Program-made: the position numbers and the translations under genes
The notes under the pieces: model-generated
The model's input: the letters and a program-made list of their open reading frames with translations, nothing else
Database searches by the model: none
Told to the model about the DNA's origin: nothing
Assembly (NCBI GenBank): GCA_903829815.1
Contig: CAIKRR010000038.1
Location: forward strand, 58,449-122,448
Source of the DNA: an uncultured Pseudomonadota bacterium
GTDB lineage: Bacteria > Pseudomonadota > Gammaproteobacteria > Burkholderiales > SG8-39
Length of the DNA: 64,000 nucleotides
Direction of reading: 5' to 3'
In this document: positions 39,419 through 48,806 of the stretch, in pieces
How positions within the stretch are numbered: the first letter of the stretch is position 1
Layout: each line of letters opens with the position of its first letter

Positions 39419-40674
39419 GCGCTGCCCTGCGTGCGATCATCCCGCGGGCGGCGCCGTACATCGAGCCAGAAGCCGAGCATCAGGGTCGCCAGAATCGCGT
39501 GTTCATGGTGCAGCGTCGTGTTGGCAGCGCCTGCGATGACGCTGATGCCCAGCGCCGACAGTGCGCAGGCCCAGGCCGTCCATTCGATCGGTGCGGCATC
39601 GGGTCGCGGTCTGCCGCGCAGCAGTGCCCAGGCCCAGGCGAGGAGCACCGCCGCAAGCGGCAACGTGCCTGCCAGGCCGCGTTCGGCGAGCGTGTTGAGC
39701 AGCAGGCTGTGCGCGTGCGGGTAGTAGATGAGCGCGCCGCTTGCCCAGGCCTCGCCGCGCGCGCGCGACTCGGCCTCGAAGTGGTCTTTCGTGATGCGGC
39801 TGTAGTTGTCCATGCCTACGCCGAACCAGGGGTGGCGCAGCCATTCGTTCCAGGCGACTCGCCAGATGCCATCGCGCTGCGACAGGACGCCGACCGCTTC
39901 GACGGTGACGCGGTTCTTCTCGGCCACCGGCGATGGCAGCAATACCGTGGCGCCAGCGATCACCCCGATCGCCACGAGTAGCGTGATCGCCAGTGCGCGC
40001 GATCGCCGCCACCAGCCCAGGCCCAGCAACAGCACGGTCAGCGCGGCCGCCCCGAAAGCACCGCGACTGGCCATCACCATGAGCGAGCTGCCAAAGAACG
40101 CGCAGCCCGCCAACCCGGTGAGGCGCCAGGCGCCGGTGAAACTGCGCCAGTAGGCCGCGAGCAGACCCAGCGCGCCGACCGTGATGATGGCCAGGTAGAT
40201 GGCGCTGTGGTTCACATGGCCAACCGAATGCAGTTCCAGCCAGATGCGCCGTCCCGAGGCCAGGTCTCGATAGCCCCACACCAGACCGATCAGGCACGAG
40301 GCGCCCAGCGAACCGAGCACCGCGAGCCAGTGGTCGCGCCGGTAGCCGGCTCGACTGGCACACCACATGACCGCTCCGTAGCGAACCGGATCGAGTGCCC
40401 CTTCCCATTGCGAACCGTCGATGGCTGCGCCCCATGCGACGATGAAACCCGAGCCGATCCAGATCAGAAACAGGCTATCCCAGCCGCGCCAGGGGCCCCC
40501 TGCCTGACCGAGCCGCAGCCGGTTGATCAGCCAGATGAGGGCGTACAGGGCGCACAGGATGTTCTTGGGCGCCTCGTAGAGCGGCAGTGCGAGTGCCAGC
40601 CCGCACAGGCAGAGCACTTCCAGCGACATGCCGCGTGGCGCAGCGTGTTCGATCGGTCGATCGTCGGAGCGCAT
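39415..40674 (-). CDS. O-antigen ligase family protein
   Basis: 419 residues, polytopic membrane protein with about 11 spans. The Wzy_C region is seen: WRVAWNEWLRHPWFGVGMDNYS, with the large periplasmic loop containing HAHSLLLNTLAERGLAG (family motif H-x-H-x-x-x-L). Joins O-antigen or other glycans to lipid A-core at the periplasmic face (WaaL), or could be a Wzy polymerase; the position next to LPS core genes favours ligase. Start ATG 40674; the longer frame upstream has no membrane features. Confidence 0.87.
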   Translation of the reverse strand: MRSDDRPIEHAAPRGMSLEVLCLCGLALALPLYEAPKNILCALYALIWLINRLRLGQAGGPWRGWDSLFLIWIGSGFIVAWGAAIDGSQWEGALDPVRYGAVMWCASRAGYRRDHWLAVLGSLGASCLIGLVWGYRDLASGRRIWLELHSVGHVNHSAIYLAIITVGALGLLAAYWRSFTGAWRLTGLAGCAFFGSSLMVMASRGAFGAAALTVLLLGLGWWRRSRALAITLLVAIGVIAGATVLLPSPVAEKNRVTVEAVGVLSQRDGIWRVAWNEWLRHPWFGVGMDNYSRITKDHFEAESRARGEAWASGALIYYPHAHSLLLNTLAERGLAGTLPLAAVLLAWAWALLRGRPRPDAAPIEWTAWACALSALGISVIAGAANTTLHHEHAILATLMLGFWLDVRRRPRDDRTQGSA

Positions 40675-40787
40675 GCCGTTCCTTTGCGTGTGGGAAAATG
40701 CCCTTTCCAGCCCTGGGCCTGTGTCGGCGAGTATAGCGGTGTGTGCCCGATGAACCTTTGCGAACCCTTCGGTACCCCTCCTCATCC

Positions 40788-41843
40788 ATGAAGATTCTCG
40801 TCATCAAGCGCGACAAGCTCGGCGATCTTCTGCTCACCACGCCGATGCTCGCCCACCTGCGCGCGAGCCTGCCGCAAGCGCGCATCGAATTGCTGGCCAA
40901 TGACTACAACGCCTGGGTGGTGGCCGATGAGCCCACGATCGACCGGCGCTGGATCTACCGCCGGGTGCGCAACGGGCGCAGCGTGAGTCTGTCGGCGGCC
41001 TGGCAGGTTCTGATGCAGAACCGGGCCCTGCGTCGCGAGCATCACGACGTGATCATCGTCGCCAATGGATCGTGGTCTCCGCGCGCCATCGAACGCGGCA
41101 TTTCGCTCGGTGGGCGACGGGTGGTCGGCTATCTGCCCGTCGATTCAGTGAGCCGCCCCCCTCACGGTCTGACCGATCCCTTGCGCGAGCCTGCAGGGCA
41201 GCACGAGGTGGATCGCTTGATCGGTTTGCTGGCCCCGCTGGGTGTCGCTGCGCCGCCGACGCCGATCGCGCCGCGCTACCGATTGCCGGTGCAGGAGACG
41301 GCGCGCGCCCTCGAGTGGTTGGCGGCGCGGGGGCTGCAGGCCGATCGCTTCGTGGTGCTGGGTCTGGGGGCGCGCCGGGCCAAGAAGCAACCGACCACTG
41401 CGCAGATCCTGCAATGGACCGAATGTCTGCGCAACGACTTCGGGCTCGATACCGTCTTCATGTGGACACCGGGGGCCAGCGACAATCCGCTGTACCCGGG
41501 TGACGACGAAACGGCAGCGCCGGTACTGGCGGCGGCACGCCCCTGGATCCACCCCTTTCGCGGCCCCCTGCTGCCCGCGCTCGGGCTCATCGGGCAGGCT
41601 CGCACATCGATCTTTCCTGACAGCGGGCTCATGCATTTCGCGGCGGCCAGCCCTGGGGGTGTGTTGGGTCTGTTTGCTGACAGCACGGTGTCCCCCTCGC
41701 CGTTGCAATGGGGGCCGCGCGGGCCGCGTGCGAGCTTTCTCGATGCCGCCACGAGCGTTGCCGAATTGTCTCTGGACACGATCCTCGGCGCGCTCCGACC
41801 CCGGCTCGAGCACTCCCCGCATGACCAACCCGCCGCCGGATAA
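40788..41843 (+). CDS. Family 9 glycosyltransferase (heptosyltransferase-like)
   Basis: 351 residues from ATG 40788. MKILVIKRDKLGDLLLTTPMLAHLRASLPQ matches the GT9 start, and FVVLGLGARRAKKQPTTAQIL and FPDSGLMHFAAASPGGVLGLFA the C-terminal nucleotide-sugar site (the usual D-x-G-x-x-H is kept as DSGLMH). Third GT9 gene of the cluster and divergent from the O-antigen ligase operon, with which it shares a 113-bp intergenic region. Exact transfer reaction unknown. Confidence 0.9.
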   Translation: MKILVIKRDKLGDLLLTTPMLAHLRASLPQARIELLANDYNAWVVADEPTIDRRWIYRRVRNGRSVSLSAAWQVLMQNRALRREHHDVIIVANGSWSPRAIERGISLGGRRVVGYLPVDSVSRPPHGLTDPLREPAGQHEVDRLIGLLAPLGVAAPPTPIAPRYRLPVQETARALEWLAARGLQADRFVVLGLGARRAKKQPTTAQILQWTECLRNDFGLDTVFMWTPGASDNPLYPGDDETAAPVLAAARPWIHPFRGPLLPALGLIGQARTSIFPDSGLMHFAAASPGGVLGLFADSTVSPSPLQWGPRGPRASFLDAATSVAELSLDTILGALRPRLEHSPHDQPAAG

Positions 41844-41930
41844 TCGGCGGTTCGGCAATCGCCTCTCGCGCATTGCCTCGACATTGCCTCAGTATTCCCT
41901 CAGGTATCTCCTACTTCAGGATCCAAACTC

Positions 41931-43046
41931 ATGACTTCAGCCCTTTTTCGTCCACTGGAATTGCGTGGCCTGACGCTGCCCAATCGCATCGTGATCTCGC
42001 CCATGTGCCAATACTCGTCTGACCTGGGCGCGGCTACCGATTGGCATGTCGCGCACCTGGCCTCGATGGCCTCCAGTGGCGCGGGGCTGGTGCTGCTCGA
42101 AGCAACCGGTGTCGAGCTCACCGGACGCATCACCCCCGGCTGTCTGGCCTTGTGCGATGACCGCACCGAGGCGGCGCTCGCGCGCGTCATCGAGGTGGTG
42201 GGTCGCCTTGCCCCGGCCGCTTTGGGGGTGCAGCTCTCGCATGCGGGTCGAAAGGCCTCGAGCAGGGTGCCGTGGGAGGGTGGCCATCAGTTGCTGCCTG
42301 CCGATGGTGGCTGGGTGACCGATGCACCTTCAGCACGGCCTCATGCCGAGGGCGAGCTGGCGCCCCACGCCCTTGACCTGGCCGATCTGCAGCGGGTGCG
42401 CGACGCCTTTGCCGATTCGGCACGCCGGGCGGCGCGTATCGGTCTGCGCGCGGTTGAACTGCATATGGCGCATGGCTATCTGCTGCACCAGTTTCTGTCG
42501 CCCATCGCCAACCAGCGAACCGATGCCTGGGGGGGCAGTCTGGACAATCGCATGCGGTTTCCGCTCGAGGTGTTCGATGCTGTGCGTGCGGCGCTGCCCG
42601 CCGACCTGCCCTGCGGTGTGCGGGTGTCGGCGACTGACTGGGTCGAAGGCGGCTGGACGCTCGAGGACACTGTGGCCTTTGCTGCCGAATTGAAGCGGCG
42701 CGGCTGCGACTGGGTGGACTGCTCGAGTGGCGGCGTGTCGCCTGCGCAGAAGATCGCGGCCGGCCCCGGCTATCAGGTGCCTTTTGCACGGCAGGTGAAG
42801 CAGGCAACCGGTGTCACGACGATGGCAGTCGGGATGATCACCGATCCGCAGCAGGCCGAGCGCATCGTGGCCGAAGGCGATGCCGATCTCGTGGCGCTTG
42901 CGCGCGGCGCACTCTACAACCCGCGCTGGGGCTGGCATGCCGCGGCGGCATTGGGAGGGCAGGTGGCCGCGCCGCGGCAGTACTGGCGCTGCCAGCCGGC
43001 GGGGCATGCATCACTCTTTGCAGGCAGCCAGAGCGGGCAGCGCTAA
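41931..43046 (+). CDS. NADH:flavin oxidoreductase, old yellow enzyme family
   Basis: FMN ene-reductase, 371 residues. LFRPLELRGLTLPNRIVISPMCQYSSDLGAATDWHVAHL is the class III ('thermophilic-like', YqjM/XenA) start, with the Cys that tunes the flavin in SPMCQY. LGVQLSHAGRKASS has the substrate-binding His; ELHMAHGYLLHQFLSPIANQRTDAWGGS holds the HxxH and FMN contacts. Reduces alkenes conjugated to electron-withdrawing groups. Natural substrate unknown; position next to catabolic genes is suggestive only. Confidence 0.93.
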   Translation: MTSALFRPLELRGLTLPNRIVISPMCQYSSDLGAATDWHVAHLASMASSGAGLVLLEATGVELTGRITPGCLALCDDRTEAALARVIEVVGRLAPAALGVQLSHAGRKASSRVPWEGGHQLLPADGGWVTDAPSARPHAEGELAPHALDLADLQRVRDAFADSARRAARIGLRAVELHMAHGYLLHQFLSPIANQRTDAWGGSLDNRMRFPLEVFDAVRAALPADLPCGVRVSATDWVEGGWTLEDTVAFAAELKRRGCDWVDCSSGGVSPAQKIAAGPGYQVPFARQVKQATGVTTMAVGMITDPQQAERIVAEGDADLVALARGALYNPRWGWHAAAALGGQVAAPRQYWRCQPAGHASLFAGSQSGQR

Positions 43047-43169
43047 GCCAGCGGGCAGTCGCCGGACTCGCGGCTGGCCAGCCCGTGCCCCGGGTGCGAA
43101 TCCCGGCTCGGTGAGTGGCTTGTGGAAGAAGGCCCGGCTGGCGCTCGTGACGCCAGCCGACCAGACCCC

Positions 43170-44213
43170 TCAGTGGATCTTGGCGTTGGCGGCTTCGCTG
43201 CGGGCCTTCGCCAGGTCGAGTGCCACGTCGACGATCATGTCTTCCTGACCACCCACCATGCGACGGCGACCCAGTTCGGCCAGGATGTCGAAGGTGGGGA
43301 TGTCGTACTTTGATGATGCCGTCTCGGCATGGCGCAGGAAGCTCGAGTAGACCCCGGCGTAGCCCAGCGCGAGCGTTTCGCGATCGACCCGCACCGGGCG
43401 ATCCTGCAAAGGGCGCACCAGTTCGTCGGCAGCCGCCATCAGCTTGATGAGATCGCAGCCGTGTTCCCAACCGAGGCGATCGGCCACGGCAATGAACACT
43501 TCGAGCGGGGTGTTGCCAGCCCCAGCGCCCATGCCGGCCAGCGCCGCATCGACCCGGTAGGCGCCATTTTCGACCGCGATGATCGAGTTGGCCACACCCA
43601 GTGACAGGTTGTGGTGGCAATGGATGCCGACCTCGGTTTCTGGTGCCAGCGCATCACGCAAGGCCTTGGCCTTTTCGCCGGCTTCGTGCATGAGCATCGC
43701 GCCACCTGAGTCGGTGACATACACGCACTGCGCGCCATAGGATTCCATCAGTTTGGCCTGGCGGGCGAGTTCGGCGGCCGGAATCATGTGGGCCATCATC
43801 AGAAAGCCCACCGTGTCCATGCCGAGCTTGCGGGCGTGTTCGATGTGCTGTTTCGAGATATCGGCTTCCGTGCAGTGGGTGGCGACTCGCACGGTGCGCG
43901 CGCCGGCCTTGTAGGAGGCTTCCAGATCGTGCACCGTGCCGATGCCCGGAATGAGCAGCGTCGCCACTTGGGCGCGCTTGACGGTGCTTGCGACTGCCTC
44001 GATCCACTCGACATCCGAATGCATGCCGAAACCGTAGTTGAAACTGGCGCCGGCCAGGCCGTCGCCGTGCGAGATCTCGATGCTGTCGACGCCGGCTTCG
44101 TCCAGCGCGCGAGCGATGGTGCGTACCTGGTCGAGACTGTACTGGTGACGGCGCGGATGCATGCCGTCGCGCAGCGTCACATCGGAGACATAGACCTTCT
44201 TCTTTGTACTCAT
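43170..44213 (-). CDS. 4-hydroxy-2-oxovalerate aldolase
   Basis: DmpG/BphI/MhpE-type class II aldolase that splits 4-hydroxy-2-oxoacids into pyruvate and an aldehyde at the end of meta-cleavage pathways. 347 residues. [19 protein letters not shown] (metal and catalytic Asp/His), [30 protein letters not shown] and [16 protein letters not shown] with the HxH metal ligands. Start ATG 44213. Lies 19 bases after the partner acetaldehyde dehydrogenase; in this family the two proteins form a complex that channels the aldehyde. Confidence 0.96.
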   Translation of the reverse strand: MSTKKKVYVSDVTLRDGMHPRRHQYSLDQVRTIARALDEAGVDSIEISHGDGLAGASFNYGFGMHSDVEWIEAVASTVKRAQVATLLIPGIGTVHDLEASYKAGARTVRVATHCTEADISKQHIEHARKLGMDTVGFLMMAHMIPAAELARQAKLMESYGAQCVYVTDSGGAMLMHEAGEKAKALRDALAPETEVGIHCHHNLSLGVANSIIAVENGAYRVDAALAGMGAGAGNTPLEVFIAVADRLGWEHGCDLIKLMAAADELVRPLQDRPVRVDRETLALGYAGVYSSFLRHAETASSKYDIPTFDILAELGRRRMVGGQEDMIVDVALDLAKARSEAANAKIH

Positions 44214-44232
44214 GGCGTACTCCGCGTGTGGT

Positions 44233-45174
44233 TCAGGCAGCAAGTCGGGTGACGGCAATGCGCTCGGCAGTGGCCAGAGCTGCCGAGGTCATGATGTCGA
44301 GGTTGCCGGCGTACGAGGGCAAATAGTGTGCTGCGCCTTCCACCTCGAGGAAGATCGATACTTTCAGACCATGCATCGGGCCGATGCCCGGAATGTTGAT
44401 CGGGCGATCGGCCGGAATGCGGTCGAATTGCACTTCCTGCTTGAGGCGATAGCCCGGCACATACGCTGCCACCCGTGCGGCCATGGCAGCCACCGATGCG
44501 CGAACCGCGTCTTCGCTGGCGCTTTCGTCGGCGAGGCAGAACACGGTGTTGCGCATCAGCACCGGTGGCTCGGCCGGGTTGAGGACGATGATGGCCTTGC
44601 CGCGGCGTGCGCCACCGACTTCGACGATCGCGCGCGAGGTGGTTTCGGTGAATTCGTCGATGTTGGCGCGGGTGCCCGGGCCGGCCGACTTGCTCGAGAT
44701 CGAGGCGACGATCTCGCCGTAATGGACGGGCGCCACCATCGAGACCGCCTTCACCATCGGAATCGTCGCCTGGCCACCGCAGGTGACCATGTTGACGTTC
44801 GGGCTGTTCAGGTTGGCGTCCATGTTGACGACCGGCACCACATAGGGGCCGATAGCCGCCGGGGTGAGGTCGATGACCTGCACCCCATGCTTTTGCAGCA
44901 CTTCGTTGTGGCGCGCATGTGCACCGGCCGAAGTGGCATCGAAGGCGATGCGGATATCCTTGAAGCCGGGCAGTTTCACCAGGCCGTCGATGCCGCCATC
45001 GGTTGTGGGGACATCGAGACGACGCGCCCGTGCCAGGCCGTCGGAGGCCGGATCGATGCCGACCATGGCGCCCATCGACAGATGCCTGGCGTTGCGCAGC
45101 ACCTTGATCATGAGATCAGTACCGATATTGCCCGAGCCAATGATGGCTACGGGGATTCGAATGTCGCCTTTCAT
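44233..45174 (-). CDS. Acetaldehyde dehydrogenase (acylating)
   Basis: DmpF/BphJ/MhpF-type enzyme that oxidises acetaldehyde to acetyl-CoA with NAD. 313 residues. [21 protein letters not shown] (NAD site), [17 protein letters not shown] and [16 protein letters not shown] with the catalytic Cys. CTGGAGAG precedes the ATG. Makes an operon with the aldolase; divergent from the FAH-family gene. On the minus strand TAGAAT (45211-45216) may be its -10. Confidence 0.96.
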   Translation of the reverse strand: MKGDIRIPVAIIGSGNIGTDLMIKVLRNARHLSMGAMVGIDPASDGLARARRLDVPTTDGGIDGLVKLPGFKDIRIAFDATSAGAHARHNEVLQKHGVQVIDLTPAAIGPYVVPVVNMDANLNSPNVNMVTCGGQATIPMVKAVSMVAPVHYGEIVASISSKSAGPGTRANIDEFTETTSRAIVEVGGARRGKAIIVLNPAEPPVLMRNTVFCLADESASEDAVRASVAAMAARVAAYVPGYRLKQEVQFDRIPADRPINIPGIGPMHGLKVSIFLEVEGAAHYLPSYAGNLDIMTSAALATAERIAVTRLAA

Positions 45175-45244
45175 GGGGCTCTCCAGAGGTACGTTCCAGC
45201 GTAGCCTTCCATTCTAGCGCAGCGATTGCATGGCCGCCGGTGGG

Positions 45245-45250
45245 TATAAT
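45245..45250 (+). promoter_or_regulatory. Probable -10 element of the FAH-family gene
   Basis: A perfect TATAAT 78 bases before the ATG, in the 153-bp divergent region shared with the acetaldehyde dehydrogenase operon. No good -35 is found at 16-18 bp, so activator control is possible. Confidence 0.45.
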
Positions 45251-45327
45251 CGCAACCCCGGGCGTCCTGGGCCTTGCCGGCCCTGCAGAAGGCGCCTTCT
45301 GACCATCTGATCACGGAGACCGACCGC

Positions 45328-46179
45328 ATGAAACTGTGTCGCTACGGCAGGAACGGATACGAGAAGCCTGGCATGATCGATTCGAAGGGCCAGTTGCGCG
45401 ACCTGTCGGGTCACGTGAACGACATCGACCAGTTCACGATTTCGCGCAAGGGGCTTGCTGCCCTGCGCAAGATCGATCCCGAGTCGCTGCCGCTGGTGCG
45501 CGGCAAGCCGCGCATGGGCGTGCCCTACACCGGCATCAGCAAGTTCGTGGCCATCGGCCTGAACTATGTGGCGCACGCCCATGAGGCGGGCCAGCCCATC
45601 CCGGCCGAGCCGGTGATCTTCATGAAGACCACGACTTCGATCATGGGGCCGAACGAGAACATCATCACTCCGAAGAACTCGACCAAGCTCGACTACGAAG
45701 TCGAACTCGGGATCGTCATCGGCACCAAGGCGAGCTATGTCGACGAAGCCGACGCCCTCAAGTACGTGGCCGGCTACGCGGTGGTGAACGATGTGTCCGA
45801 GCGCGCCTTCCAGCTCCAGTCGAGCCAGTGGGACAAGGGCAAGGGGTTCGACACCTCCGGGCCAATCGGCCCCTGGCTCGTGACCACCGACGAGATCCGC
45901 GATCCGCAGACAATGGATGTGTGGCTCGACGTGAATGGCGAGCGGCGTCAGGCCTCGACCACGAGCGACATGATCTTCTCGTGCGCGAAGCTGGTGTCCT
46001 ACTGCAGCCAGTTCATGACCCTGCTGCCCGGTGACATCATCACCACCGGCACGCCCTCGGGCGTGGCGCTGGGCATCAAGGATCGCAATGCCTTCCTGAA
46101 GCCTGGCGATGTGGTCACCCTGGGCATCCAGGGCTTGGGCGAGCAGCGCCAGACCGTGCTGCCCTTCCCGGGCCGCTGA
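45328..46179 (+). CDS. Fumarylacetoacetate hydrolase family protein
   Basis: 283 residues. FVAIGLNYVAHAHEAGQPIPAEPVIFMKTTTSIMGPNENI is the start of the FAH domain; KLDYEVELGIVIG has the metal-binding Glu residues (E-x-E) and GKGFDTSGPIGPWLVTTDEI and TTGTPSGVALGI complete it. Pattern is of the ureidoglycolate lyase / 2-hydroxyhepta-2,4-diene-1,7-dioate isomerase / acylpyruvase group. Divergent from the aldolase-dehydrogenase pair, so a role in aromatic ring-cleavage product breakdown is plausible but not shown. Confidence 0.92.
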   Translation: MKLCRYGRNGYEKPGMIDSKGQLRDLSGHVNDIDQFTISRKGLAALRKIDPESLPLVRGKPRMGVPYTGISKFVAIGLNYVAHAHEAGQPIPAEPVIFMKTTTSIMGPNENIITPKNSTKLDYEVELGIVIGTKASYVDEADALKYVAGYAVVNDVSERAFQLQSSQWDKGKGFDTSGPIGPWLVTTDEIRDPQTMDVWLDVNGERRQASTTSDMIFSCAKLVSYCSQFMTLLPGDIITTGTPSGVALGIKDRNAFLKPGDVVTLGIQGLGEQRQTVLPFPGR

Positions 46180-46239
46180 TTGACAGGGGCGCTGCTTCGC
46201 GCAGCGCTCCTCGAGTTCCCGGCCTGGCGCAACCGGCTG

Positions 46240-47088
46240 TCAGCGACCTCGTGCAGCCCGCATCTGGTTCACGGTGGCATCGATCAGTCGCCGGGCGATG
46301 CTGATGGGTCCGGGCAGCACGGGCAGCGCGTCGATGTCGAACCAGTCGGCAGCCTCGATCTCGACGCCATCAGGGTTCAGTTCGCCGCCGGCGTGATCGC
46401 AGGTGAAGCCGATCATCAGCGAGTGCGGAAACGGCCACGGCTGGCTGGCAAAGTACTCCAGGTGGGTCACCGAAATGCCGACTTCCTCGAACACCTCACG
46501 GTGGATGCACTGCTCGAGGGTTTCACCGGCCTCGACAAAGCCCGCCAGCGCACTGAACATGCCGGCCGGAAAACGCGGCGACCGCGCCAGAAGGATCTTG
46601 TCGGGTCCGCGGCGCACCAGTGCCATCATCACCGGCGCCAGACGCGGATAGGCTGACTGACCACATTGGGTGCACTCGCGCGAGCGATCGCCCTCGCTGT
46701 GACGTGTGGGGGTACCGCAGCGGCCGCAGAACTGATGCGACCGGTCCCAGTCGATGATCTGGACGGCTCGACCGGCCAGGCCGAACACCCGTTCGTCGAC
46801 CTGGCCGTGCAGCGAGCGCAGATCACTCCAGCGCCAGCCGGGCAGCGCCTCGGTCTCGACTCGGACTTCGCCTGCATACACATGACGCTCGTCGATCTGC
46901 CCGAGGTATTGCTGACGCAGCAGGGGCAGTGGTGCCTGCAGGCCTTGCGGCAGGTGAGGCGCGGTATCGGTCACCAGAATGAACGCGCCGCGCACCACGA
47001 ACCAGAGCGAATCGGGCGGCGTCGAGGCAGGGGCATGGGTCCCGGGCCGATAGCCGGCCGGGGCACTGAAGGGCATCAGGTCGGTCAC
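46240..47088 (-). CDS. nudC: NADH pyrophosphatase NudC
   Basis: Nudix hydrolase that cleaves NADH/NAD and, in E. coli, removes NAD caps from RNA. About 282 residues. Zinc ribbon CGRCGTPTRHSEGDRSRECTQCG, Nudix box in GFVEAGETLEQCIHREVFEEVGI, and the NADH motif SQPWPFPHSLM right after it. GTG 47088 overlaps the stop of the upstream VOC gene and has AAGG six bases before it; ATG 47076 is the alternative start. Confidence 0.93.
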   Translation of the reverse strand: MTDLMPFSAPAGYRPGTHAPASTPPDSLWFVVRGAFILVTDTAPHLPQGLQAPLPLLRQQYLGQIDERHVYAGEVRVETEALPGWRWSDLRSLHGQVDERVFGLAGRAVQIIDWDRSHQFCGRCGTPTRHSEGDRSRECTQCGQSAYPRLAPVMMALVRRGPDKILLARSPRFPAGMFSALAGFVEAGETLEQCIHREVFEEVGISVTHLEYFASQPWPFPHSLMIGFTCDHAGGELNPDGVEIEAADWFDIDALPVLPGPISIARRLIDATVNQMRAARGR

Positions 47089-47699
47089 TCGGCCTTGATT
47101 CCCATGCGCTCGGCCATCGAGGCGAGCCACTGGTTGTGCGGGATGTAGCCGGGCAGGGCCTGCGCTTCGGCTTCCAGGTGCGCCATCAGCGTGGCGTCAT
47201 CCATGCTCAGGTCGACCGGTATGCGCATGGGTTGCGTCACATACCAGGGGGTGTCGATGAAGACCTCGAGGCGGTTGCCCTCGGGGTCGCGGAAGTAGAT
47301 GGACAGCGCATTGCCATGGGATACCGGCTGCATGTCGGTGGCGCCGTGGGCGAGCGCGCGATCGTGGTAGATCCGCAGCGAGGCGAGGCTGTCGGCACGC
47401 AGCGAGATCTGGTTGATCGGGTTGAACTCGATGTGGGCCGGTCGGCCTGTGGCAAGGATGATCTGATGGTGCTCGGCCGGGTCGCGCGACAGGAAGACGA
47501 TCTGGGTCTTGCCCAGCAAGCCACGGTCGGTCACGTCGAACTCGAGTGCGCCGGTATAGAAGCGCTCCATCGTCTCGATGTCGTGCACGTAGACGCCCAT
47601 GTGGCTGAAAGCCAGGCTCGCCCCGGAGCGGGGTGTGGTCGTCCCGCTGCGCTTGGCTGCGGTGGCCGTGCTGGTGCTGGTGCTGGTGCTGGTGCTCAT
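47085..47699 (-). CDS. VOC-superfamily protein (glyoxalase / ring-cleavage dioxygenase-like)
   Basis: 204 residues. After a Ser-Thr repeat start (MSTSTSTSTSTATAA), the VOC fold begins FSHMGVYVHDIETMERFYTGALEF with the metal His; HIEFNPINQISLRADSL gives the next ligand region and YFRDPEGNRLEVFIDTPWYV the Glu ligand. Pattern fits catechol 2,3-dioxygenase/biphenyl-diol dioxygenase-like VOC proteins of one domain pair. Start ATG 47699 has AAGGAAG nine bases upstream and comes one base after the previous stop. The Ser-Thr stretch comes from a hexanucleotide microsatellite. Confidence 0.88.
   Translation of the reverse strand: MSTSTSTSTSTATAAKRSGTTTPRSGASLAFSHMGVYVHDIETMERFYTGALEFDVTDRGLLGKTQIVFLSRDPAEHHQIILATGRPAHIEFNPINQISLRADSLASLRIYHDRALAHGATDMQPVSHGNALSIYFRDPEGNRLEVFIDTPWYVTQPMRIPVDLSMDDATLMAHLEAEAQALPGYIPHNQWLASMAERMGIKAE
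47670..47696 (+). repeat. Hexanucleotide microsatellite (CTGGTG)n at the start of the VOC gene
   Basis: Four exact copies of CTGGTG followed by CT, read on the minus strand as alternating Ser-Thr codons directly after the start Met. Because the unit is six bases, copy-number change would alter length and not frame. Confidence 0.75.
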
Positions 47700-47700
47700 G

Positions 47701-48582
47701 TCAGTCTTCCTTGTCGGTGGGGCGCAGACGCTGGACCAGGCTCGAGGTGTCCCAACGACCACCGCCCATGGCCGATACCTCGCCGTAGAAGCCCCGTACG
47801 GCCCTGGTCACGTCCAGTGCAGCGCCGTTGCTGGCGGCTTCTTCCAGGCAGATGCGAAGGTCCTTGCGCATCCAGTCTACTGCGAAGCCGAATTCGAACT
47901 GGCCCTGGACCATCGTGCGGCCGCGGTTCTCCATCTGCCAGGATTGTGCAGCGCCTTTGGCGATGACTTCCAGTACGGCGTTCATGTCCAGACCCGAACG
48001 CAGGCCGAAGTCGATCCCTTCGGAGAGCCCCTGCACGAGCCCGGCGATGCAGATCTGGTTCACCATCTTGGCCAGTTGCCCTGAGCCGGCGGGGCCGAGC
48101 AGGCGTTGCATGCGGGCATAAGCAGCCAGAACCGGTTCAACCTGGGCATAGTGCGACGGGTCGCCACCGCACATGACGGTGAGCACGCCGTTTTCGGCAC
48201 CCGCCTGCCCGCCGGATACCGGCGCATCGATGAACCCCAGGCCTCGCGCCGCAGCCGCGGTGGCCAGTTCGCGCGCGAGGCCGGCCGAGGCGGTGGTGTG
48301 GTCGACGAAGATGGCACCTGCCTCCATCGCGGGCATCGCGCCCTGCGGGCCCAGCGCCACTTCGCGCACATCGGGGTCATCGCCGACGCAGGCAAAGACG
48401 AATTGCGCGCCTGAGACCGCCTCGGCGGGTGTGGCCGCTGTCTTGCCGCCGTGACGAGCCGTCCATTGGGCGGCCTTGGCGGCAGTACGGTTGTAGACCG
48501 TGACATCGTGCCCGCGGGCAGCCAGGTGGCCTGCCATCGGGAATCCCATCACGCCAAGACCCAGGAAAGCTGCTTTGGCCAC
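47701..48582 (-). CDS. Beta-hydroxyacid dehydrogenase (3-hydroxyisobutyrate / tartronate semialdehyde reductase family)
   Basis: 293 residues. AAFLGLGVMGFPMAGHLAARGHDVTVYNRT is the dinucleotide-binding start, FIDAPVSGGQAGAENGVLTVMCGG the substrate-binding signature, and GQLAKMVNQICIAGLVQGLSEG has the catalytic Lys. Start is GTG 48582, with AAGGAG a few bases before; the ATG further up would add residues with no similarity. Coupled to the VOC gene and nudC downstream (gaps of 1 and overlap), so the three are one transcript. Divergent from tkt across a palindromic region. Confidence 0.92.
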   Translation of the reverse strand: MAKAAFLGLGVMGFPMAGHLAARGHDVTVYNRTAAKAAQWTARHGGKTAATPAEAVSGAQFVFACVGDDPDVREVALGPQGAMPAMEAGAIFVDHTTASAGLARELATAAAARGLGFIDAPVSGGQAGAENGVLTVMCGGDPSHYAQVEPVLAAYARMQRLLGPAGSGQLAKMVNQICIAGLVQGLSEGIDFGLRSGLDMNAVLEVIAKGAAQSWQMENRGRTMVQGQFEFGFAVDWMRKDLRICLEEAASNGAALDVTRAVRGFYGEVSAMGGGRWDTSSLVQRLRPTDKED

Positions 48583-48661
48583 TGTCTCGCTCCTTGGAGG
48601 GTGTCGGGTGTCAAGGGTCTGCCCTTGCGTGCTCTTGCGCACCGAGGCTGATCGACCACTA

Positions 48662-48677
48662 GTCTATAATTATAGAC
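48662..48677. promoter_or_regulatory. Perfect 16-bp palindrome with TATAAT on both strands (tkt / dehydrogenase divergent promoter)
   Basis: GTCTATAATTATAGAC is its own reverse complement. It contains a perfect -10 hexamer on the plus strand (48665-48670, towards tkt) and on the minus strand (48669-48674, towards the dehydrogenase). It lies in the 224-bp space between the two divergent starts. No strong -35 is seen at the right distance in either direction. A single regulator could therefore cover both promoters. Confidence 0.65.
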
Positions 48678-48806
48678 GGTCTGGTCACCTGACCCGATCA
48701 CTGCACCGATCAACGTGCCCTGTGCGTCGATCGACCTGCATCTTGCCGGTGGCACCCGTGGCCAGCGACAGCGTTTCTGCCGAGTGTCTTTCCAGGAGTC
48801 CGTCGA

